A stretch of DNA of 64,000 bases. Origin: Enterococcus mundtii (lineage in GTDB: Bacteria > Bacillota > Bacilli > Lactobacillales > Enterococcaceae). The stretch covers positions 3,152,001 through 3,216,000 of the forward strand of contig NZ_CP018061.1 in the NCBI RefSeq assembly GCF_002813755.1, given 5' to 3'. A model generated the notes under the pieces. That model ran no database searches and had not been told where the DNA came from. It saw only the letters and a list, made by a program, of their open reading frames with translations. A program made the translations under genes and the position numbers. This document shows, piece by piece, positions 57,870 through 64,000 of this stretch; positions within the stretch are counted from its first letter, which is position 1, and each line of letters starts with the position of its first letter.

Positions 57870-57992
57870 TCAATGGGTGATTGTTTGATCGTTAGGAAAA
57901 TCTAGTGTAAGGGTAAATTCATTATCGACTTCATAAGGATCGATTCGTGGGGTTGGATCATGGAAAAAGTGAGCAAGCCATTGTCGGAACAT
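57870..57992 (-). CDS. Small uncharacterised protein (40 residues)
   Basis: A minus-strand frame starts at ATG 57992 behind a near-ideal Shine-Dalgarno (AAAGGAGGCGAT) and encodes MFRQWLAHFFHDPTPRIDPY and 20 further residues, ending TITH. It has an amphipathic/aromatic start and an acidic second half, with no membrane segment. It lies 67 bp downstream of the 98-residue gene on the same strand and ends at the shared hairpin. No family is recognised. I consider it real because of the ribosome-binding site and its place. Confidence 0.55.
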   Translation of the reverse strand: MFRQWLAHFFHDPTPRIDPYEVDNEFTLTLDFPNDQTITH

Positions 57993-58059
57993 AAGATCGC
58001 CTCCTTTGATTTGATTAAAGGATACAAGGCGAACCTTAGAGAAAGCTTAAAGCATAGAA

Positions 58060-58356
58060 TCAAGCATGTGTTTCGGCTAATGCTTGATAATTGACGATCT
58101 TGACTTGACGATAAAAGTCAGCTGGCAGTTTTGACCAACGTTTCAAAAGTTGATAAAAATAACTATCCTCCGCTTTGATTTTGTACTCACTTAAAATCAA
58201 TCCGAAGTAGTTTGGTTTTTTCTTTGCTAATTTGTGATAGATCGATAATGCTTTTTCTTTGTCTTCATCAACAAATAGTGTTTTAACTTCAATATAAGAT
58301 CCTTCAATGTTCTGTGTTTCTTCAATAAAGTAAATGCTTTTTATATATTCTGTCAT
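58060..58356 (-). CDS. Uncharacterised 98-residue protein
   Basis: The product is MTEYIKSIYFIEETQNIEGS through KKKPNYFGLILSEYKIKAED and VNYQALAETHA. SD GGAGGT lies 8 nt before the ATG. It is a soluble, charged alpha/beta-looking protein without signal peptide. It shares the intergenic region with the divergent acetyltransferase and seems to be co-transcribed with the downstream 40-codon gene. I do not recognise a family. Confidence 0.6.
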   Translation of the reverse strand: MTEYIKSIYFIEETQNIEGSYIEVKTLFVDEDKEKALSIYHKLAKKKPNYFGLILSEYKIKAEDSYFYQLLKRWSKLPADFYRQVKIVNYQALAETHA

Positions 58357-58513
58357 AAGTAAGACCTCCAGCGCTTGTTTAGTTGTTAAGATAACAATAG
58401 CTAAAATTTGTTAATAAATCGTGAACAAATAATTATTCTTTTTCAGCAATTGTTTAAGTTTTTTCGTTTATCAATATTTAATCTGTTATTTTAAGGAGAT
58501 ATTAAGTTTTGTC

Positions 58514-58542
58514 TTGCTTCTTTCCGTGAATTTCGATACAGT
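58514..58542 (+). promoter_or_regulatory. Promoter of the acetyltransferase gene
   Basis: The -35 TTGCTT (58514-58519) and -10 TACAGT (58537-58542) are 17 bp apart, about 25 bp upstream of the ATG. Confidence 0.45.
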
Positions 58543-58569
58543 AATTTAAACTAAAGGAAAAGGTAGGGG

Positions 58570-59154
58570 ATGCACATGGAATTATTGATCAATCGAAACT
58601 TAGTGTTTGCAGAAAATCGTGTCATAGAAACGGAACGTCTGATTTTAAGACCAATCACATTGGAAGACGTAGAAGATATATTTGAATATGCCCATGATGT
58701 AGAAACGACCCGCTTTGTTTTCCCTCGACATCAGTCGATCGAAGATACAAAAATCAGTGTTGCGAATTTTTTTATGGCATCACCGCTTGGAAAATATGCT
58801 ATTGAATGGAAAGAAAACCGCAAGATGATTGGTACGATCGATTTGCGGATACAAGAAGGCGATGATACGGCTGAATTAGGTTACGCTTTAAATAAAAAGT
58901 ATTGGGGAAAAGGAATCATGCCGGAAGCTGGAAAAGCGCTTCTGAAATTGGGCTTTGAAAAAATGGATCTCGTAAGGATCTTTGCTTATCATAATACGAA
59001 AAATAGTAAATCGGGACGAGTGATGGACAAGTTAGGAATGAGAGAAGAAGCTGTGATTCCTGATGCAAAACGAGAAAAAGGAGAAATCATTTCAATCGTT
59101 CTTAAAGGAATTACCAAAAAAGCTTGGTTGGAAGGTCACCCAAAAACAAGTTAG
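58570..59154 (+). CDS. GNAT-family N-acetyltransferase (RimJ/RimL-like)
   Basis: This acyl-CoA-dependent acetyltransferase has 194 residues (192 if the second ATG, at 58576, is used). It has ETERLILRPITLEDVEDIFEYA (about 21-42, opening of the RimJ/RimL subfamily), an acetyl-CoA-binding LGYALNKKYWGKGIMPEAGK region (about 103-122), and NTKNSKSGRVMDKLGM near the C terminus. The target (ribosomal protein, metabolite or antibiotic) cannot be told. Confidence 0.88.
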   Translation: MHMELLINRNLVFAENRVIETERLILRPITLEDVEDIFEYAHDVETTRFVFPRHQSIEDTKISVANFFMASPLGKYAIEWKENRKMIGTIDLRIQEGDDTAELGYALNKKYWGKGIMPEAGKALLKLGFEKMDLVRIFAYHNTKNSKSGRVMDKLGMREEAVIPDAKREKGEIISIVLKGITKKAWLEGHPKTS

Positions 59155-59201
59155 TTGCAACTTCGTACAAAAATCATTAAGCTAAAATTGAGGTGATTAA
59201 G

Positions 59202-59561
59202 ATGGAATTTATCGTATCAAAAGAAGCGGAAGAACTGCTTCGTGGAAAAGTGAATGACAATGAACAATTATTGCTAGATGTAGAAGACGGAGATGGACCA
59301 TTTGCGAATAGCCGGATCACTTGCCAAATCGATACTTCTTTTCGTCTGATTATTGTAGAAAAAGAAACATCGGCAGATCTAAGCTTATATTCTGAAGTAG
59401 TCGATACCCAAATGGGACCAATCAAAATCAAGAAAAGCGCACTCGTTTATTTGGATAATCCGACGACGTTAGCAGTAGAACCAACTTACAAGAGTCTGCA
59501 ACTGAAAGGACCAGGAGGAATCATCAAAAATAACCTCCAAATCGTCACATCAACTATCTAA
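59202..59561 (+). CDS. HesB/YqkB-like iron-sulfur biosynthesis-family protein
   Basis: The frame is open from GTG 59193; ATG 59202 after SD GAGGTG gives MEFIVSKEAEELLRGKVNDN and 119 residues. The LLLDVEDGDGPF region and the final KSLQLKGPGGIIKNNLQIV resemble the HesB/IscA-like fold of YqkB proteins. Only one cysteine (in RITCQID) is present, so the three-Cys cluster-binding motif of true A-type carriers is missing; a role in iron-sulfur assembly is uncertain. Confidence 0.7.
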   Translation: MEFIVSKEAEELLRGKVNDNEQLLLDVEDGDGPFANSRITCQIDTSFRLIIVEKETSADLSLYSEVVDTQMGPIKIKKSALVYLDNPTTLAVEPTYKSLQLKGPGGIIKNNLQIVTSTI

Positions 59562-59579
59562 GATTTAGAAGGAAAAAGA

Positions 59580-60476
59580 ATGGGAAATTTAGCGATCATC
59601 AGTGACTTACATGTGGACATCAATCAATTTGGCGAAGCTGAATTAATGCTCTTATGGGAAGTCTTACAACAAAAAAAGATTACTCGGCTTCATTTGGCTG
59701 GGGATACCGCCAATAAAGTCGATCGTTGTGTCGCAGTCGCTGAATTTTTTGCAGAGCGGCTACCAACGACTTTCCATTTTGGCAATCATGAGTTAGCCGA
59801 TGTTACTGGCGAAGCAATGATCAGTCATTTTCCAGACGTCCATTTTTTGAATGAGCGCTATATTCCATTAAATGAGAAAACCGTGTTATTAGGCATCAAC
59901 GGTTGGTATGATTACCAATTCTCAGAAGAAAAAGACGTGAAGAAAATCGTGCGGATGAAGCGTTTGTACTGGTATGACCGCTTGATTGAGCGAGATGGAA
60001 CGGATCTAGAAGTGAATGATCGAGTAGTAGAAGCAACACGATCATTATTGGATACGCTACACAAAAAGAAAATGAATGTGATCTTATCAACACATTTTGT
60101 CCCAAAACAAGAATTCATTGTTTACCAAAACGCGCCTTATGAACGTTGGAACCAACTCAATGCGTTCTTAGGTTCAGCTTCATTTGGAAAACTACTCGAT
60201 CAATACGATAATCTTCAACAAGTCGTCTTTGGGCATACGCATCGACGGTTTGAGGATAAAGTTCTCCAAGGAACGACGTATAGTTGTCGGCCGTTTGGCT
60301 ATTATTACGAATGGCAATTGACACGAGATTTTATCGATGAATATCAATTGATTGATCGTTACAATCCAATGAAATTACGCGTATTATTACGAACGCATCG
60401 TCCAGAATTTAAAGAATACCAGTTACAACATTTAAAAAAAGAGTTTGAACAAGCAGTAACAGTGATTGCTTACTGA
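59580..60476 (+). CDS. Metallophosphoesterase (calcineurin-like)
   Basis: This 298-residue enzyme has the full metal-binding motif set: ISDLHVD (Asp9, His11), GDTANK, FGNHE, LSTHF and GHTHRR. The motifs support two-metal phosphoesterase chemistry; nucleic acids, nucleotides or phosphoproteins are possible substrates. SD AGAAGGAAA lies upstream. It follows the HesB-like gene by 18 bp and ends at a terminator, so the two are probably co-transcribed. Confidence 0.88.
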   Translation: MGNLAIISDLHVDINQFGEAELMLLWEVLQQKKITRLHLAGDTANKVDRCVAVAEFFAERLPTTFHFGNHELADVTGEAMISHFPDVHFLNERYIPLNEKTVLLGINGWYDYQFSEEKDVKKIVRMKRLYWYDRLIERDGTDLEVNDRVVEATRSLLDTLHKKKMNVILSTHFVPKQEFIVYQNAPYERWNQLNAFLGSASFGKLLDQYDNLQQVVFGHTHRRFEDKVLQGTTYSCRPFGYYYEWQLTRDFIDEYQLIDRYNPMKLRVLLRTHRPEFKEYQLQHLKKEFEQAVTVIAY

Positions 60477-60486
60477 AAATTTGAAG

Positions 60487-60526
60487 ACCACCAAGTATCG
60501 ATTTAGATGACACTTGGTGGTTTTTT
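60487..60526 (+). terminator. Terminator after the metallophosphoesterase gene
   Basis: ACCACCAAGT (60487-60496) pairs with ACTTGGTGGT (60512-60521), followed by TTTTTT. Confidence 0.9.
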
Positions 60527-60553
60527 ATGTATTTTTTAGTTTTACTTCATCGA

Positions 60554-60680
60554 TCATTCCCATTCATTCTTGATCTCCGCTACTTTATTCCACCAATCCT
60601 GTCCGGCAACTTCATCGATCGTGTAATCTAGCGATGTATCAGACAATAAGCTGCCAACTTCTTTTTTCAATTCACTTGTC
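60554..60680 (-). pseudogene. C-terminal fragment of a lost gene
   Basis: A 42-codon minus-strand frame reads TSELKKEVGSLLSDTSLDYT, then IDEVAGQDWWNKVAEIKNEWE and a stop, but has no start codon region or Shine-Dalgarno, and a stop codon immediately precedes it. Amino-acid composition is protein-like and resembles the end of an extracellular solute-binding protein, though I cannot name the family. The break coincides with a TGGACAC sequence that could be an insertion footprint. Confidence 0.45.
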
Positions 60681-60848
60681 TAAATGGACACTTAATCGTT
60701 CGTTTGTCTTATTTGTGTCCATAATGAGTTGAATTCTCTCTTTGATGTACAAGCTACGACCCTATTCTACACTTATTTAGGGGGATAGACGATAAGAATA
60801 TTCTTTGTTTCTCTATGGATGAGTAGATGAAAAATCATCTCGATAAGT

Positions 60849-60888
60849 GAACACAATTGTGTTCTTTCGTTCGAGGGTATGTTATAAT
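60849..60888 (+). promoter_or_regulatory. Promoter/operator of the toxin-antitoxin operon
   Basis: A perfect 16-bp palindrome GAACACAATTGTGTTC (60849-60864) lies 18 bp before a perfect -10 TATAAT (60883-60888). The palindrome overlaps the expected -35 position, as in autorepressed toxin-antitoxin operons where a ribbon-helix-helix antitoxin dimer binds. Confidence 0.65.
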
Positions 60889-60926
60889 TAAAGTGCCTAT
60901 GAATTAAATCAGAGGAGGGGAATATT

Positions 60927-61160
60927 ATGGCAACAATTACAGTTCGTGTGACAGAAGATGAGAAAAAATTTTTGGATGAAATGGCTAAGTTTGAAGGAAA
61001 GAGTCTCTCTGAATTACTTAAAACAAAAACATTAGATGCTTTAGAAGATGCGTATGATGCAAAGATAGGAGATTTAGCCTATGAAGAGTATTTGAAAGAT
61101 AAAAAATCAAATGATTTATCTGTTCTTTTAGAGGAGTATGATATAGGTGAAAAAAAATGA
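60927..61160 (+). CDS. RelB/DinJ-like antitoxin (ribbon-helix-helix)
   Basis: This 77-residue antitoxin has an N-terminal beta strand, ATITVRVTEDEKKFLDEMAK, leading to a ribbon-helix-helix DNA-binding domain (to about residue 45). An acidic C-terminal half (LSVLLEEYDIGEKK) should wrap the toxin. SD GAGGAGGGG lies upstream. Its stop overlaps the toxin ATG (ATGA), the usual coupling. It is expected to repress its own promoter through the upstream palindrome. Confidence 0.88.
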   Translation: MATITVRVTEDEKKFLDEMAKFEGKSLSELLKTKTLDALEDAYDAKIGDLAYEEYLKDKKSNDLSVLLEEYDIGEKK

Positions 61161-61423
61161 GCTACTCGGTAAGAACAACTCCTACCTTCGATAGGCAAAT
61201 AAGAAAACTAGACAAATTCGAAGCAACAACTATATTAAGATGGTTACATAAACAGATCGAAGGCACAAAAAATCCTAGATATACAGGTAAGCCACTTGTG
61301 GGGAACTACGCAGGTAAATGGCGATACAGAATAGGAAATTATCGCGTCATTACAAAGATTGATGATGAAAAGTTGATTGTTTTAGCATTAGAAGTAGGAC
61401 ATAGAAAAAATATATATCTATAG
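61157..61423 (+). CDS. RelE/ParE-superfamily toxin
   Basis: The 88-residue toxin reads MSYSVRTTPTFDRQIRKLDK, with the core GKWRYRIGNYRVITKIDDEK and the C-terminal ALEVGHRKNIYL, the standard RelE pattern. Basic residues and the R-x-x-x-R-VI block fit an mRNA interferase cleaving translated mRNA at the ribosome. ParE-like activity cannot be excluded. It overlaps the antitoxin by four bases. A hairpin with a U-tract follows (61435-61466). Confidence 0.88.
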   Translation: MSYSVRTTPTFDRQIRKLDKFEATTILRWLHKQIEGTKNPRYTGKPLVGNYAGKWRYRIGNYRVITKIDDEKLIVLALEVGHRKNIYL

Positions 61424-61434
61424 TAGAATCTACT

Positions 61435-61466
61435 CCAAAGTGAATAGTTATACACTTCGGTTTTTT
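61435..61466 (+). terminator. Terminator of the toxin-antitoxin operon
   Basis: CCAAAGTG (61435-61442) pairs with CACTTCGG (61453-61460) with one mismatch, followed by TTTTTT. Confidence 0.7.
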
Positions 61467-61541
61467 GCATTCAAATATTTTTCACCAAGTCAAACCAAAA
61501 AGCACTTTATTCAAAAAGGAATGAGATGCCTTTGTATTGAG

Positions 61542-61646
61542 TTATCTAACCGAGATTTTATTCTTATTTTTGATAAAGATAAAACTTATCACGCCGAACA
61601 CGAAGAGTACCAAGCCAAAAAGTAAAGTATGAGTGATGCCGATTGG
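61542..61646 (-). pseudogene. Remnant of a C-terminal cell-wall sorting signal
   Basis: A 34-codon minus-strand frame without a start reads PIGITHTLLFGLVLFVFG, then VISFIFIKNKNKISVR and a stop. A hydrophobic span (LLFGLVLFVFGVISFIFI) followed by a basic KNKNK tail is the end of an LPXTG-type surface protein or another membrane anchor. The preceding bases could be a decayed LPxTG. The 61424-61833 interval otherwise has only the flanking terminators. Confidence 0.45.
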
Positions 61647-61773
61647 CTAAGGTGCCACCTGTCCTTGATTAAAAACAAGTATTGAAGATATCCGATAAAC
61701 AAAGAAACTGGCATAAAGATGATTCAAAGGATAATAAGCCAATCAGAGGATGATTTTAGACTTGAAATCAATA

Positions 61774-61817
61774 AAAAACGGAAATCTAAGGAATTGCTTC
61801 CAAAGATTTCCGTTTTT
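61774..61817. terminator. Terminator of glpF (bidirectional)
   Basis: AAAAACGGAAATCT (61774-61787) pairs perfectly with AGATTTCCGTTTTT (61804-61817), with T-runs on both strands; it lies 17 bp beyond the glpF stop. Confidence 0.85.
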
Positions 61818-61833
61818 ATAGTACTCATTAATT

Positions 61834-62568
61834 TTATGCCATAAATAATGCTTTGTAGACAAATACTGCTACAATACCGGCACAAATCGGTGCCACAACT
61901 GGAACCCAAGCGTAATCCCATTGTGAAGAACCTTTATGTTTCAATGGTAACAACGCATGAACCAAACGAGGTGCAAAGTCACGTGCTGGGTTCAATCCAG
62001 GACCTGTAGGACCTCCTAGTGAAGCGACCAATGTCCAAACTAAGAAACCAAGAGCTAAGTGAGCTGTTCCTAAGTTATCTTGGAAGAAAGGTGCTTTTGT
62101 GATACCTAATGCGCCAAAGAATAAGACGAATGAACCGAAGAATTCGTTGACGAAACCATTGAATTTAGAACCAACACTGTTGATAGTTGAGAAAGTTCCT
62201 AAGACATGGTTTACATCTTCAGTTTGATCGTAATAAGGTTTGTAACAAGCGACCACGATCAATTGTCCAAGAGCTGCTCCAAGTAATTGTGCAACGATAT
62301 AAGGTACGACTTCTGCCCAAGGGAATAAACCATTAGAGGCTAAAGCAATCGTAAATGCCGGATTGATATGATTTCCGCTAATGCCACCAAAAATCATTGC
62401 TGGCATCATCACACCAAAACCATAACCAACAGCAATCAGCATCCAGTCACTGCCATATCCTTTTGTTCCTTTTAAATCTACGTTTGCGACAGCACCATTA
62501 CCTAAAACGATCAATAATGCTGTACCAAGTAGTTCCGCCGCTAGACGGGTCATAAGTGAATAATCCAT
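61834..62568 (-). CDS. glpF: Glycerol facilitator/aquaglyceroporin
   Basis: This MIP-family channel passively passes glycerol and related small molecules across the cytoplasmic membrane. The frame is open to 62580, but that ATG overlaps the Shine-Dalgarno (GGAGGG) of ATG 62568, which gives MDYSLMTRLAAELLGTALLI and 244 residues. Six membrane helices and the two half-helix motifs are visible: NPAF (in NHINPAFTIA) and NPARDFAPR (in GLNPARDFAPR), the latter Asp marking glycerol facilitators. No glpK/glpO genes adjoin; a Mga-like regulator is divergent. Confidence 0.93.
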   Translation of the reverse strand: MDYSLMTRLAAELLGTALLIVLGNGAVANVDLKGTKGYGSDWMLIAVGYGFGVMMPAMIFGGISGNHINPAFTIALASNGLFPWAEVVPYIVAQLLGAALGQLIVVACYKPYYDQTEDVNHVLGTFSTINSVGSKFNGFVNEFFGSFVLFFGALGITKAPFFQDNLGTAHLALGFLVWTLVASLGGPTGPGLNPARDFAPRLVHALLPLKHKGSSQWDYAWVPVVAPICAGIVAVFVYKALFMA

Positions 62569-63001
62569 AATACCCTCCATAAATTTATTGAAATATAAAA
62601 AAGAAACAACAACACAGCGGGTGAAGTGTTCCGTAAGAGGTGTACTTCTGTTGTCGTGATAAGTGCAAAATAAAAAACGACTTCTTTATAGAAAGAAATC
62701 CGAGCAACAGTCGACACATTGATAAAACCCTATGACACAAAACACCAACCCTAACTATAAATATATCAAAAATAAATAGTGAGTTTTATCAAATATTGTC
62801 GCTATCAACAAACATTTTTTGAAAATTTCAGAAAAAATGAAACTGAAATGGAACGAATAATCGCACGATGCACTGTGAGTGAATCGTCTACAAAAAGAAG
62901 GGAATTACTTTAATTGAATGCCTCCTTAGCTTGTCTGTTTTGGTGTTTCAATAAGGATTATATGCTACAATGAGGAAAATAGTCGATAAGGGGTGAAGTC
63001 G
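62569..63001. other. Divergent control region between glpF and the Mga-like gene
   Basis: About 430 bp of AT-rich DNA. An extended -10 (TG at 62963 then TACAAT 62966-62971) lies about 30 bp before the regulator gene. The glpF promoter could not be placed with confidence. No CRE-like consensus or riboswitch was recognised. Confidence 0.5.
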
Positions 63002-64000
63002 TTGTATTTGTCTTCTGAGTACTTAAAACGTTTTGACAAAGACTTATATTACAAAGTGCTCTTACTCGAAAGCTTTGAGGATCAGGTAGGGCACACAGCG
63101 GCACAACTTGCACAAAAGGTTCAACTAGACGCACGAAGTGTAACCAGATATTTAGTTGAATTGATCAAAAATTATCAATTATTCAGTGGAAAAGAGCAAT
63201 CTTTATTCACGAAGAATCATCGATCGGGTTATCATTTTTATGATTCTCTGGATCCTATTGAACGTGAACGCTTTTTGATTTACCTCGTGCAAAGTACGCT
63301 TAAATACCAGCTGTTGCACGACATTTTTTTTGAAGAATTTCATACGCTGTATCAATTCTCACAAAAGCATTATATCAGTGAGTCAACTGCTCATCGGAAA
63401 ATCAATGATTGGAAAGAACAATTTTCGAGGTATGGTATCCAACTCAAAAGAGGAAGCTATATTGCGTGTGGGGAAGAAGAAATCATTCGATTATACCTAC
63501 ATATGACTTTTTGGCAGTTATTTCGTGGTAAAGTTTGGCCCTTCGAAACTATTCCACAACAGGACGTCAAACAAATTGCGGACCAGATTTTACAGTTTTT
63601 TGATGTTCGGTTGAATGAGATCAAGAAACGGCGATTAGAGTATATGTTAGGTGCATTTTTCTTACGTAAATCCCAAAAACATTTTGTGGTTTTAAATAAT
63701 AAAAAACGACAGTTGATTGAAAAAAATCCACTCTTTGAAGCATTTAGTCAGTGGATGGCGCCTTTTTTTCCAAACTATTTCCAAGGGAAAGAAGAATTAG
63801 GTGCACTATTTCTAGTGCTGATGACCAGAGAAGAATATTATCAATCGTCAGGAATCCGTCAGCAGATTTTTGCTTTTCACCGAAAACAACAAACAGCTCC
63901 TTTTATAGCTCTATTAGAAATGAAGAATGCGTTAGCAGCATACTGCGAAGAAAAGCAGTTGACCGAGGAATCATTCACCAAAGAAGCAGAGAACTATTTG
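63002..64000 (+). CDS. Mga/AtxA-like transcriptional regulator (partial)
   Basis: The gene begins with TTG after SD AAGGGGTGA, runs to the window edge with no stop, and gives 333 codons: MYLSSEYLKRFDKDLYYKVL onward. Near the N terminus HTAAQLAQKVQLDARSVTRY (about 31-50) forms a winged helix-turn-helix, followed by a second (YISESTAHRKINDWKEQFSR, about 124-143), as in the Mga helix-turn-helix domain. The rest is PRD-like. Such proteins respond to carbohydrate status. Divergence from glpF suggests, but does not prove, that glpF is a target. Confidence 0.8.
   Translation, partial: MYLSSEYLKRFDKDLYYKVLLLESFEDQVGHTAAQLAQKVQLDARSVTRYLVELIKNYQLFSGKEQSLFTKNHRSGYHFYDSLDPIERERFLIYLVQSTLKYQLLHDIFFEEFHTLYQFSQKHYISESTAHRKINDWKEQFSRYGIQLKRGSYIACGEEEIIRLYLHMTFWQLFRGKVWPFETIPQQDVKQIADQILQFFDVRLNEIKKRRLEYMLGAFFLRKSQKHFVVLNNKKRQLIEKNPLFEAFSQWMAPFFPNYFQGKEELGALFLVLMTREEYYQSSGIRQQIFAFHRKQQTAPFIALLEMKNALAAYCEEKQLTEESFTKEAENYL

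Larger units (their letters stand above)
60527..60926. other. Intergenic debris upstream of the toxin-antitoxin pair
   Basis: It holds a C-terminal gene remnant on the minus strand (60554-60680), a TGGACAC/GTGTCCA inverted pair (60685-60691 and 60715-60721) directly next to it, non-coding DNA, and then the promoter/operator of the relBE-like operon (60849-60888). Confidence 0.5.

Noticed and set aside
61440..61625. 61-codon plus-strand frame after the RelE-like toxin
   Set aside because: It starts inside the terminator of the toxin-antitoxin operon and lies antisense to the anchor remnant; no Shine-Dalgarno.

Overview
The window is a low-GC Firmicute chromosome segment. Gene content, protein sequences and order (str, S10-spc-alpha, ecfAAT-truA, fakA-recG-plsX-acpP, rnc-smc-ftsY, gshF) point to Enterococcus, probably the E. 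faecium/hirae/durans/mundtii side of the genus. This is from recognition of the proteins; no database search was run.

Layout. (1) 1-4.1 kb: end of the str operon (rpsG, fusA, tuf). (2) 4.15-4.9 kb: a solitary IS200-type element between the tuf terminator and the S10 promoter. (3) 5.1-19.4 kb: the S10-spc-alpha ribosomal superoperon from rpsJ to rplQ, with secY, adk, infA and rpoA. It has one unusually long structured spacer between rplF and rplR, its own infA promoter, and an L17-downstream-element-like 3' RNA. (4) 19.7-22.9 kb: the ECF vitamin-transporter energising module (ecfA1, ecfA2, ecfT) and truA. (5) 23-26.3 kb, mostly minus strand: a large YfhO-family membrane protein and rpmB, with a candidate small RNA between them on the plus strand. 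(6) 26.5-32.3 kb: Asp23/YloU protein, fakA, recG, plsX, acpP (envelope and lipid housekeeping). (7) 32.6-38.5 kb: an oligopeptide ABC transporter operon (oppDFBCA). (8) 38.6-42.0 kb: a three-gene lactococcin-972-like bacteriocin cluster (precursor, large membrane protein, ABC ATPase) with its own promoter, an internal folded RNA spacer and a terminator. (9) 42.1-48.3 kb: rnc, smc, a HAD phosphatase and ftsY. (10) 48.6-50.9 kb: gshF. (11) 51.2-53.1 kb: an orphan LXG polymorphic toxin with a putative immunity gene. (12) 53.3-58.4 kb: YueI-like protein, a Fur-box-preceded siderophore ABC operon (yclNOPQ type), and two small uncharacterised genes. (13) 58.5-61.5 kb: an acetyltransferase, a HesB-like protein, a phosphoesterase, gene debris and a RelBE-type toxin-antitoxin pair. 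(14) 61.5-64 kb: a sorting-signal remnant, glpF, and the first 333 codons of an Mga-like regulator that runs off the window.

How it fits together. The first 20 kb is core translation and secretion machinery in the conserved order. The 26-48 kb stretch is the usual Firmicute lipid/division block, with oppDFBCA and the bacteriocin cluster lying between acpP and rnc. Accessory or competitive functions sit in three places: the bacteriocin cluster, the LXG toxin locus, and the 60.5-61.7 kb stretch of gene fragments plus a toxin-antitoxin pair. No rRNA, tRNA or CRISPR array was found. The most unusual loci are the divergent bacteriocin cluster, the LXG toxin with an apparently exchanged C-terminal cassette, the stand-alone small-RNA candidate at 25.84-25.99 kb, and the folded spacer inside the spc operon.
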